Shown one piece after another: positions 1 through 5,758 of a DNA stretch of 6,170 nucleotides; the stretch's first letter is position 1; each line of letters starts with the position of its first letter. Under the pieces are notes generated by a model, which was not told the DNA's origin, did no database searches, and worked only from the letters and a program-made list of their open reading frames with translations. The stretch covers positions 461 through 6,630 of the forward strand of contig DKBG01000010.1 of NCBI GenBank assembly GCA_002451155.1. Reading direction: 5' to 3'. A program made the position numbers and the translations under genes. The stretch is from Ignavibacteria bacterium UBA6906 (GTDB lineage: Bacteria > Bacteroidota > Ignavibacteria > UBA10030 > UBA6906).

Positions 1-471
1 GAGGTTGTCTCATATGCGAATCAGCTCCCCTCCTTCTACAAGGTGGCAGGGTTGAATGAGAAGCATATCCTGAAGCGGATCGCTCGCGGTCTCGTCCCTG
101 AAGCCGTTCTTTCTCGGAAGAAGCAGCCGTATCGGTCTCCCGACGCGGTGTGCTTTCTCGACCCGGACGCTCCCGGCTATGTACAGGATCTCTTTTCGGA
201 TGCCGCCATCAACAGGGCGGGGATCTTCGACTCTGCGGCAGTCGGCGCGCTGACCACAAAGTGCCGCGCGGTGGTTCAGATGCATGGCGGGGACAGGAGT
301 CTGAGCAACACGGACAACATGGCAATTGTAGGGCTCCTGTCCGCCCAGCTGGTGCATGAACACTTTATCAGCAATCGCCCACAGTCTTCCGAGGTCGACA
401 TCACGTTCACAACCGTGATCGATCGTCTCACGGGACGCACGGATTCTGGTCAGGAGGCCATGAACACATGA
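1..471 (+). CDS. asnB: AsnB-type glutamine-dependent amidotransferase (asparagine synthase family), C-terminal fragment
   Basis: The reading frame is open from base 1, so the gene begins upstream; only the last 156 residues are present. Family members of roughly 600-650 residues have an N-terminal glutaminase domain and a C-terminal ATP-dependent synthetase domain, and this is the end of the latter. Recognisable is the stretch reading LPSFYKVAGLNEKHILKR (about 60 bases in), followed by GLVPEAVLSRKKQPYRSPDA, which matches the conserved 'LP..K..GLNEK..L......LP..i..RKKQPYR.P' segment of AsnB homologues. The ATP-binding SGGLDS motif and the N-terminal Cys lie outside the window. Its stop codon (469-471) overlaps the start of the carrier-protein gene in an ATGA, so the two are co-transcribed and probably translationally coupled. 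Beside a carrier protein and an AMP ligase, it more likely amidates a pathway intermediate than serves general asparagine supply; that is inference. Confidence 0.9.
   Translation, partial: EVVSYANQLPSFYKVAGLNEKHILKRIARGLVPEAVLSRKKQPYRSPDAVCFLDPDAPGYVQDLFSDAAINRAGIFDSAAVGALTTKCRAVVQMHGGDRSLSNTDNMAIVGLLSAQLVHEHFISNRPQSSEVDITFTTVIDRLTGRTDSGQEAMNT
452..457 (+). promoter_or_regulatory. Shine-Dalgarno sequence of the carrier-protein gene
   Basis: A full AGGAGG lies 10 bases before the ATG at 468. It sits inside the last codons of the amidotransferase gene and supports the 468 start. An ATG at 460 belongs to the amidotransferase frame and is too close to use this site. Confidence 0.75.
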
Positions 472-734
472 AGAATCGGCAGGAGATCGCCGCAGCGACA
501 AGGGATTACATCCGAAAGAATTTCCTTTACAGTGATTCACAGCCTCTGGCAGACGATCAATCTCTTCTCGGCACTGGTGTGGTGGATTCAACCGGTATTC
601 TCGAGCTGATCACATTTCTCGAAGAGGATTTCGACCTTCGCTTTAAGGACGAGGAACTCGTCGCGGACAATTTTGACTCCGTAGATCGAATAAGTACGTT
701 TGTCGAATCGAAACTCAAAAATCACGCGCGCTGA
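468..734 (+). CDS. Acyl carrier protein (phosphopantetheine-binding)
   Basis: This is an 88-residue stand-alone carrier protein of the PP-binding family, the usual size for an ACP. The attachment site is GVVDSTG, with Ser41 as the predicted 4'-phosphopantetheine serine. The residue after it is Thr rather than the Leu or Met of fatty-acid ACPs. Around it are the expected helix 2 (ILELITFLEEDF), an acidic loop with DEELVADNFDS, and helix 4 (ISTFVESKL). The DS-x-G-x-x-EL-x-x-FLE-x-x-F pattern resembles carrier proteins found beside AMP ligases in surface-polysaccharide and exosortase-associated clusters rather than AcpP of fatty-acid synthesis. The start is fixed by the AGGAGG at 452-457 and by the ATGA overlap with the upstream stop. 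The gene ends 5 bases before the ligase, its likely loading enzyme. The cargo (acyl or aminoacyl) cannot be read from the sequence. Confidence 0.93.
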   Translation: MKNRQEIAAATRDYIRKNFLYSDSQPLADDQSLLGTGVVDSTGILELITFLEEDFDLRFKDEELVADNFDSVDRISTFVESKLKNHAR

Positions 735-739
735 TTACG

Positions 740-2251
740 ATGCTTTTGCACGAGTACCTGGAGAAATCCGCAGCCAGGTTTCCTGACAAGGTGGCCCTTA
801 TCACCGGGTCGAAAGAATACACGTATTCCGACCTCTGGGAGGCGGCGCGAGCCTTCGCGGGATACCTCATTCAGAGCGGAATGCAAAAGGGGGACAGGGT
901 TCTGGTGTTTCAGGAGAACTCTGCGGAAGCGGTTATCGCGATTTTTGGGACCCTTGCCGCGGGGGGCTGTTTTGTTGTGGTGAATCCGACCACCCCCGTC
1001 GACCGTGTCAAATATCTTCAGGGGCACAGTGGTGCGCGATATCTGATCTGCCCGGCGGAGAGAGCGGCGGAATTGCAGGAGTGTCCTCCGGCCGCTGGTA
1101 TCTCTGGCCGTACCGTAACCACGGGGGCGAAGGATGGTCCCGTCGCTGGCATTCCCTGGGAGCACGTCATTGCCCGAGCGAGCTCGCGAGCACTCCCTCC
1201 GCTTGTTTCGACGGATCTTGCGGCGATCATTTACACCTCGGGATCAACGGGGAAACCGAAGGGTGTCACGCTCACACACCTGAATGTCGAGACGGTAGCG
1301 GAGTCCGTTGAGGAGTATCTGGAGCATTCGGCGCAGGATCGGGTTCTGTGTGTGCTCCAGCTCTCTTTCGGGTACGGTCTCCTTCAGTTGCTCGTGACAT
1401 TCCGGAGTGGCGGAACCCTGCTGCTGGAGAAGGGGTTCGGGTATCCATATGACATCGTGGCAAAGCTCAAGCAGCACAACGTGACGGGTTTCGCCGGCGT
1501 CCCGACTCTATTTGCGTTGCTGCTCCAGCTATCGGACCTGGAACGCGAGGATTTCCCATACCTCCGGTACATGACCAATGCGGCGGCGGCCATGCCTCAG
1601 AGTTTCCTGCCCCGACTCCGCCGGATCTTTCCCCGCACCCGTCTGTATCTTATGCACGGCCTCACTGAAGTGCTGCGGACGACATTCCTGCCGCCCGAGC
1701 AGATTGAGCGCAGGCCTCTGTCCGTCGGGAAAGGAATGCGGAATGTGGAACTCTGGATCGAGGACGAAGACGGGAATCTTCTTGGACCGGGAAAAGTAGG
1801 CGAACTCGTCGTGCGGGGGGCAAACGTTATGGTGGGATACTGGAACGATGCTGAGGCGACATCAAAAGTCCTGTTGCCCGGCCGGTACCCGTGGGAACAC
1901 GTCATGCATTCTCGGGACCTCTTCACCATGGACGAAGACGGGTACCTCACATTTGTCGCGCGAATGGATGATGTGATCAAATGCAAAGGCGAAAAGGTCA
2001 GTCCGCTCGAAGTGGAGAACGTGCTCTACGAGCTATCTGACGTCGTGGAATGCAGAGTCATCGGCGTGCCGGATCCCGTGTACGGGGAATCGGTGAGAGC
2101 CGAGATCGTGGCAAGGAACGGACGGCGCATCGAAGAGAAGGATGTGAAGGCACATTGCCGATTGAGGCTTGAAGAATACAAGGTCCCGCATCAGGTGGCG
2201 TTCGTCAGGGAAATCCCGAAGACGGAGGGTGGAAAGATCCGGAGGAATTAG
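740..2251 (+). CDS. AMP-forming acyl/aminoacyl ligase (ANL superfamily), probable carrier-protein loading enzyme
   Basis: The 503-residue product has the usual length and motif order of acyl-CoA synthetases and adenylation enzymes. It activates a carboxylic acid with ATP to an acyl-adenylate and then passes it to a thiol, here probably the phosphopantetheine arm of the adjacent carrier protein. Visible are the P-loop-like motif YTSGSTGKPKGV (residues 165-176), the A5 motif HGLTE (306-310), an A7 motif reading HSRDLF with the ribose-binding Asp at 393, the hinge/A8 block (Arg408, DD 410-411, Lys414, Gly417, Glu424), and the C-terminal PKTEGGKI with catalytic Lys499. Two motifs deviate: A5 has His where Tyr is usual (YGxTE), and A7 reads SRD instead of TGD. 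All catalytic residues are nevertheless present. The protein ends four residues after the catalytic Lys. No clear ribosome site precedes the ATG, and the 5-base gap suggests translational coupling. The substrate is unknown. Confidence 0.92.
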   Translation: MLLHEYLEKSAARFPDKVALITGSKEYTYSDLWEAARAFAGYLIQSGMQKGDRVLVFQENSAEAVIAIFGTLAAGGCFVVVNPTTPVDRVKYLQGHSGARYLICPAERAAELQECPPAAGISGRTVTTGAKDGPVAGIPWEHVIARASSRALPPLVSTDLAAIIYTSGSTGKPKGVTLTHLNVETVAESVEEYLEHSAQDRVLCVLQLSFGYGLLQLLVTFRSGGTLLLEKGFGYPYDIVAKLKQHNVTGFAGVPTLFALLLQLSDLEREDFPYLRYMTNAAAAMPQSFLPRLRRIFPRTRLYLMHGLTEVLRTTFLPPEQIERRPLSVGKGMRNVELWIEDEDGNLLGPGKVGELVVRGANVMVGYWNDAEATSKVLLPGRYPWEHVMHSRDLFTMDEDGYLTFVARMDDVIKCKGEKVSPLEVENVLYELSDVVECRVIGVPDPVYGESVRAEIVARNGRRIEEKDVKAHCRLRLEEYKVPHQVAFVREIPKTEGGKIRRN

Positions 2252-2385
2252 CACTGACAGCGTGAATCGTCGGGCCTCACAAGGGCTCATGTGCACCTGT
2301 GGCTTCCCGATGTGTCAGCACAGCCCAACGGAGGGGGCTCGGAGGGCATTCGCAATTCGAGTTTGAGTTTGGTATTTTGTACCCC
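2252..2385. other. Intergenic gap between ligase and cysteine-hydrolase genes, no gene seen
   Basis: These 134 bases hold no convincing gene, terminator or strong promoter. There is a weak stem (CTGTGGCT at 2297-2304 with AGCACAG further on, one bulged base) without a following T-run, and a tandem GAGTTT repeat at 2359-2370. No Shine-Dalgarno sequence is evident before the ATG at 2386. Read-through from the upstream cassette into the hydrolase gene is possible but not shown. Confidence 0.5.
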
Positions 2386-3855
2386 ATGAAAACCTCACGG
2401 CTCAGGATTGCTCTTCTTTCAAGTGTGTTGGTGGTCGCTCTTCTTTTCATTCCTGATCCATCTCCCGCTCCAGTTCGCCCTGCTGCAGGCCGGCCCTTCA
2501 TCTGGAACCAGGATCCCCGATGGGAAGCGCTTGAGCAACGATTTCGGGAACTCAGACCTCTCGGCTGTGCGGGACTCTCGCCTGAAATTCGCGCACGTCT
2601 GGATGGCATCGACAGCATGATTGAAATGGCAGCGTCGATGACACTTCGGCCCGACGCGTCGATCCTGAAAGACCTTGAAGCGAGCACGTTTGAGCTCGCT
2701 CCAATGGTGGCCGTCTGCCAGACGGATGTCCCGGAATATTCCGCCCGAGTAGCTCAACTCCGCTCGATTGTCAAAGACCAGTCCCTTGGTTGGAATCTCA
2801 GTGACACCACTTCCCGTAATCGCCTGTACCGCCTTCTCTACGGCGGGCGTGCGGCGAGCGAAGAGGTGCTTCTCCAGATGCCCGCTTCTCAGATATCGCC
2901 CCTGCTGCGATGTGACGATGAGCCTTCCCAAACTCCGGCGGCGCTCGTCCTGGGTGTCTCGATCCACAGTGGTGACATCCTGGTCTCGCGGGGTGGCGCA
3001 CCGACGTCCGCGCTGATTGCGCGGGGAAACGACTACCCTGGGAACTTCTCCCATGTAGCCATGGCCTACGTTGACCAGAACAGCTCGGTGCCGTGGGTGA
3101 TCGAATCACATATTGAACGGGGGGTGACTGTCTCCTCCTTGCGTGATTATCTGAACGATGTGAAGCTCCGGATCATGGTCCTGCGGCTCAGGTCCGATCT
3201 TCCCGCGCTCGTTGCAGATCCGCTTCTCCCCCACAGGGCGGCGCTTCGGGCATTGAAGAGTGCCCGGGACCGGCATATCGCTTATGATTTTGCAATGGAT
3301 TCCGGGGACACCTCAAAGATGTTCTGCTCCGAGGTGGTCTCTGCCGCCTATACTGCCGAGGGGGTCCACCTCTGGAGGGGTCTCTCCACCATCTCGGGGC
3401 CAGGAACCGTAACATGGCTGGCCTATTTCGGTGTGGAACATTTCGAAACCCAGGAACCTTCCGACTTAGAATATGACCCCCAGGTACGCGTGGTTGCGGA
3501 GTGGAGAGATCCTGAGACCTTGTTCAAGGATCACATTGATAATGCGGCCATCGACGTTCTGCTGGAGGGGGCAGAGGCGGGGGAGACCCTATCCTATGAC
3601 TGGTTGGCTCTCCCTGTGGCGCGCCTGATGAAGGGCTACAGTGTTCTGCTGAACCTCTTTGGCAGGGAAGGCCCGGTTCCGGAGGGGATGAACGCGACCG
3701 CAGGCCTGCGGAATACGAAATTGTCGGCCCTGCACCGGCAGATTTTCGAGGGAGTGCTGGCGCGCACGGAGGTCTTCCGGAAAGAAAAGGGATATACACC
3801 ACCGTACTGGGAACTCTTGAAAATGGCAAGAGAGGAAAAACGTACCGGAGAGTGA
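2386..3855 (+). CDS. Exported YiiX/YebB-like permuted NlpC/P60 (papain-fold) cysteine hydrolase
   Basis: The 489-residue product starts with a lysine/arginine-containing N-terminus and a hydrophobic stretch (about residues 8-22) followed by PSPA, a signal peptide or membrane anchor, so it acts outside the cytoplasm. The catalytic region (about 190-325) has the order of the circularly permuted NlpC/P60 group typified by E. coli YiiX: SGDILVSRG (Gly196-Asp197), FSHVAMAYVD with candidate catalytic His223, WVIES with Glu240, AYDF (300-302), then FCSEVVSAAY with candidate nucleophile Cys314. Family members are thought to cleave amide or thioester bonds in peptides or lipids; the substrate here is unknown. 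E. coli YiiX is about 200 residues. This protein has an extra mainly helical N-terminal region (about 35-190, with two Cys) and a C-terminal tail of about 160 residues that I do not recognise. An in-frame GTG at 2299 would add 29 residues before the signal peptide and is not favoured. A hairpin terminator follows. Confidence 0.85.
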   Translation: MKTSRLRIALLSSVLVVALLFIPDPSPAPVRPAAGRPFIWNQDPRWEALEQRFRELRPLGCAGLSPEIRARLDGIDSMIEMAASMTLRPDASILKDLEASTFELAPMVAVCQTDVPEYSARVAQLRSIVKDQSLGWNLSDTTSRNRLYRLLYGGRAASEEVLLQMPASQISPLLRCDDEPSQTPAALVLGVSIHSGDILVSRGGAPTSALIARGNDYPGNFSHVAMAYVDQNSSVPWVIESHIERGVTVSSLRDYLNDVKLRIMVLRLRSDLPALVADPLLPHRAALRALKSARDRHIAYDFAMDSGDTSKMFCSEVVSAAYTAEGVHLWRGLSTISGPGTVTWLAYFGVEHFETQEPSDLEYDPQVRVVAEWRDPETLFKDHIDNAAIDVLLEGAEAGETLSYDWLALPVARLMKGYSVLLNLFGREGPVPEGMNATAGLRNTKLSALHRQIFEGVLARTEVFRKEKGYTPPYWELLKMAREEKRTGE

Positions 3856-3877
3856 GCTGTCTGCTTCGAAGGGGTCT

Positions 3878-3919
3878 GAAACAGAGCGGGACGCACCACG
3901 TGCGTCCCGCAGCTGTTTC
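3878..3919. terminator. Bidirectional intrinsic terminator between convergent genes
   Basis: A perfect 11-bp stem (GCGGGACGCAC at 3886-3896 with its complement at 3900-3910) closes a 3-base loop. It is extended below a small 1x2 internal loop by seven more pairs, GAAACAG (3878-3884) with CTGTTTC (3913-3919). The outer pairs supply a short T-rich tail on both strands. It lies 22 bases after the stop of the + strand hydrolase gene and 34 bases after the stop of the - strand porin gene, so it can end both transcripts. The T-runs are short (three), so efficiency is uncertain. Confidence 0.8.
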
Positions 3920-3953
3920 CGGGGTCGATCGGTCCCCGGCCGGGTGATCCGGC

Positions 3954-5243
3954 TTACATTGTGAATCCGAGGCTGAGCCCGAAGAGATTTGCGGAGCTCT
4001 TATACGTTCCCGGGAACTCGTTCCGGTCGCCTGTTGTGGGGCCAGTGACCGTCCGATCCGAGAACGAGATGAACTGATACGCTACATCGACCGACCAGTG
4101 CTGGCTGAACTTATAGCCGAGACCAATGGTGCCCTCGTACCGGTTTGCATCCGGCAGGAGGGGTTCGACGTATCTGTTCGGCTGGGGAGTGGTATCGTAA
4201 ATGAATCCGAGTCTGAAGCTCCATTCTTTCATCCGATATTCACCGCCGAGTCTCAGCACATAACTGTTCTTCCACGCTTTCTCTGATTTCACGCTCGCCT
4301 GCAGGGGGCGAGGGCCGCCGAGTGCAGGCGGGAGCGGTGCGACCGGTCCTGTCGGAAGTTCAATGATCAGGGAATCATACGTCGTCCATCCGACCCACTG
4401 GTAATCAAACTCGACAGAGAAATCGGGGGTTACATCGTACGCGATACCGGCCCAGATCTGGTTGGGGAATTCAATCGTTGCCTTGCCAGTTCCGCCAGGG
4501 AAGAACGGTGTGAGGAGAGCCATATTTGTGAATGTCGCATCCCCTTCAAGGTCTATCTTCGTCGTGTGCCGGTAGGAAGCACCAATCGACAGTTCGGGGG
4601 TGGGCTTTCCAATCGCTCCCACATTGAAGCTGAACGCATTCCCATTGGCGTCCAGCGAGACCTGTCCGTCCGTTGCCGCGGGGGTGGGCGGTACAAGGGC
4701 GGAGAATGTCTGGATGTGGTACCCGAGCGTCACTTTCGACCACATCCAGGTGAGGCCGGCGCCGATCATGAACTGATCACTCACTTTGTAGGCGATCGTG
4801 GGGTTGATCATGAACGTCTGCAAATCGGTCTTCACCGCTTCGTACCTGCCGACCCAGTTCTCCGGCCATTCTGTTCCGAGTCCGAACGGCACGAATACTC
4901 CGATGCCAAACGCGAGCCCGTTCTTCATCCCATATCCGATATATGCATTCGGGGGGAGGAAGGTCTGACTGTTCATGTCTGTCGACGACCCTGCCGGATT
5001 TGTGTAGGTGCTCGTAGGCAGGATCATGGAAGCACCCAGCGATGCCCCGAATCCCATCTGGTAGGCCAGCCCGGCTGGATTGAAATACATTGCCGACAGA
5101 TCGTTCGCCCGGGCCGCAAACGCGCCGCCCATTCCCATTGCGCGGGCGCCGACTTCGTTCAACTGGAAGCCGCTCGCATACGCGATCGATAGGGGGGCGA
5201 GCATTACCAGCAGAGCCACGAGACAGATGCGAAACAGGTTCAT
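3954..5243 (-). CDS. FadL/OmpP1/TodX-family outer-membrane transport protein
   Basis: The 429-residue product is a predicted outer-membrane beta-barrel for uptake of hydrophobic compounds such as long-chain fatty acids or hydrocarbons. Residues 1-23 form a signal peptide with a hydrophobic core and an AYA cleavage site, and the mature protein would begin SGFQLNE, closely like the mature start of E. coli FadL. The N-terminal hatch region follows, with GARAMGMGGAFAARANDLSAMYFNPAG, which contains the family NPA motif at 55-57. The rest alternates polar and aromatic/hydrophobic residues as in beta-strands (for example DFSVEFDYQWVGW, SFRLGFIYDT, HWSVDVAYQFISF). It ends LSLGFTM, so the terminal residue is Met rather than the common Phe. 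A start at 5276 would add 11 residues, but the ATG at 5243 has a good ribosome site and places the signal peptide correctly. The transported substrate cannot be told from sequence. Confidence 0.93.
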   Translation of the reverse strand: MNLFRICLVALLVMLAPLSIAYASGFQLNEVGARAMGMGGAFAARANDLSAMYFNPAGLAYQMGFGASLGASMILPTSTYTNPAGSSTDMNSQTFLPPNAYIGYGMKNGLAFGIGVFVPFGLGTEWPENWVGRYEAVKTDLQTFMINPTIAYKVSDQFMIGAGLTWMWSKVTLGYHIQTFSALVPPTPAATDGQVSLDANGNAFSFNVGAIGKPTPELSIGASYRHTTKIDLEGDATFTNMALLTPFFPGGTGKATIEFPNQIWAGIAYDVTPDFSVEFDYQWVGWTTYDSLIIELPTGPVAPLPPALGGPRPLQASVKSEKAWKNSYVLRLGGEYRMKEWSFRLGFIYDTTPQPNRYVEPLLPDANRYEGTIGLGYKFSQHWSVDVAYQFISFSDRTVTGPTTGDRNEFPGTYKSSANLFGLSLGFTM

Positions 5244-5248
5244 AATTG

Positions 5249-5253
5249 CTCCT
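5249..5253 (-). promoter_or_regulatory. Shine-Dalgarno sequence deciding the porin start
   Basis: On the - strand AGGAG lies five bases before the ATG at 5243-5241. No comparable site precedes the in-frame ATG at 5276, so the inner start is preferred. Confidence 0.75.
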
Positions 5254-5410
5254 GTGATATGTGAGTGGAAAGACAACCGCTGAAGTGGACTTCGGTGCGT
5301 TTATGGTGTATGCTCGTTTCCGGATTGCCTGCAGCGCCTGACGAACACATCCCGGACTGCTCCATCAGTGTGATGCTCTCTCTGTTTGTTTCTTCTGCGA
5401 CTATCGTGAA

Positions 5411-5422
5411 GACTCATGAGTC
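5411..5422. repeat. Perfect 12-bp palindrome with a nearby repeat of its half
   Basis: GACTCATGAGTC is its own reverse complement. The heptamer CATGAGT inside it (5415-5421) recurs at 5437-5443, 22 bases further on, about two helical turns. A second perfect palindrome with the same TCATGA centre, GGTCATGACC, lies at 5567-5576. These look like possible regulator binding sites between divergent genes, but short palindromes also occur by chance. Confidence 0.4.
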
Positions 5423-5591
5423 CCCCGGAATTGTCGCATGAGTATGCATTCGCGCACCGAATTCTGAGAAGTTGGATCGCTCGGGAAAGTAATTGAGAGT
5501 GGGGTCGAGGCGATGAGATGTTGAGAACGCCCGCTTCCCGGTCCGGCGTACCGCCGATCGCGGGTGGGTCATGACCGACGGCAAAGATCGC

Positions 5592-5606
5592 AAATACTGT
5601 GTATTT
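5592..5606. repeat. Small perfect dyad upstream of the operator-like repeats
   Basis: AAATAC (5592-5597) and GTATTT (5601-5606) are perfect reverse complements around TGT. The site directly precedes the tandem GTCAAC dyads and may be part of the same control region. Its role is unknown. Confidence 0.35.
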
Positions 5607-5607
5607 T

Positions 5608-5643
5608 GTCAACAGCGGGTTGTCGAGTCAACGGCGCGTTGAT
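5608..5643. promoter_or_regulatory. Two tandem operator-like dyads abutting the DAHP synthase promoter
   Basis: Two copies of an imperfect dyad lie head to tail with a 19-base period: GTCAAC-N5-GTTGTC at 5608-5624 and GTCAAC-N5-GTTGAT at 5627-5643. Thirteen of the first fifteen positions agree between copies, and the inner arms (TCAAC with GTTGA) pair perfectly in the second copy. The downstream copy overlaps the predicted -35 box. That placement would suit a repressor controlled by aromatic amino acids, but no known box (for instance the TyrR box) is matched. Confidence 0.5.
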
Positions 5644-5667
5644 TTTCCATGCTGTTTTTCGTATGAT
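5639..5667 (+). promoter_or_regulatory. Sigma-70-type promoter of the DAHP synthase gene
   Basis: TTGATT (5639-5644, four of six consensus positions) is separated by exactly 17 bases from TATGAT (5662-5667, five of six). Transcription would begin near 5674, giving a leader of about 85 bases before the ATG at 5759. A 5-bp dyad GTATG/CATAC (5661-5677) spans the -10 box and likely start site. Confidence 0.65.
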
Positions 5668-5698
5668 TTTGGCATACTCTGCGATCATTTTTCGCTGA

Positions 5699-5734
5699 CC
5701 CCCTTCGTTCCAGGTATGAAAGGGGGCTTTTCTT
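5699..5734 (+). terminator. Terminator-like hairpin in the leader of the DAHP synthase gene (possible attenuator)
   Basis: CCCCCTT (5699-5705) pairs with AAGGGGG (5720-5726) around a 14-base loop and is followed by CTTTTCTTT. It lies between the predicted transcription start and the DAHP synthase start codon with no gene ending upstream on this strand, so it is placed to control read-through rather than to end another gene. The 14-base loop and interrupted T-run make it weaker than a standard terminator. Confidence 0.5.
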
Positions 5735-5758
5735 TCCCCTCGGCTCCCGGGTGACTCA

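Larger units (their letters stand above)
5244..5758. other. Divergent intergenic region between porin and DAHP synthase genes
   Basis: These 515 bases separate two divergently transcribed genes and hold no convincing protein gene. The part nearest the DAHP synthase gene carries an operator-like repeat pair, a promoter and a leader hairpin, listed separately. The part nearest the porin gene (5244-5400) shows no clear -10/-35 pair for the - strand. The middle (5400-5590) contains short perfect palindromes and a GC-rich two-stem fold: CCCGC at 5530-5534 with GCGGG at 5560-5564, enclosing CGGCG at 5544-5548 with CGCCG at 5552-5556. The role of the middle part is unknown. Confidence 0.6.

Noticed and set aside
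10..591. 193-codon - strand frame across the amidotransferase and carrier-protein genes
   Set aside because: It lies opposite two clearly recognised genes and shows no protein-family features; it is a shadow of the coding strand.
2289..2366. Short + strand frame MCTCGFPMCQHSP... with three Cys and a His close together, after the ligase gene
   Set aside because: Only 25 codons, no ribosome site at a usable distance (the GGAGGA at 2241-2246 is too far), and no conservation evidence; the Cys cluster is probably chance.
2349..2378. Possible promoter TTCGCA-18-TATTTT just before the hydrolase gene
   Set aside because: Only four of six matches in each box, and the predicted transcript would begin at or next to the start codon; too weak to call.
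2299..2385. GTG-initiated N-terminal extension of the cysteine hydrolase
   Set aside because: It would put 29 residues of unremarkable sequence ahead of a clear signal peptide; the ATG at 2386 gives a standard export signal at the N-terminus.
5301..5612. 103-codon open frame on the - strand upstream of the porin gene, starting with TTG
   Set aside because: It has no recognisable domain, a composition rich in Arg/Ser/His like random coding of intergenic DNA, no ribosome site, and its start lies inside the operator-like repeats of the aroF control region.
5584..5612. Perfect TTGACA -35 box on the - strand (forward TGTCAA at 5607-5612) as a promoter for the porin gene
   Set aside because: At 16-18 base spacing the -10 positions read GATCTT or similar, a poor match, and the leader would be about 340 bases. 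The hexamer is better explained as part of the GTCAAC dyad.
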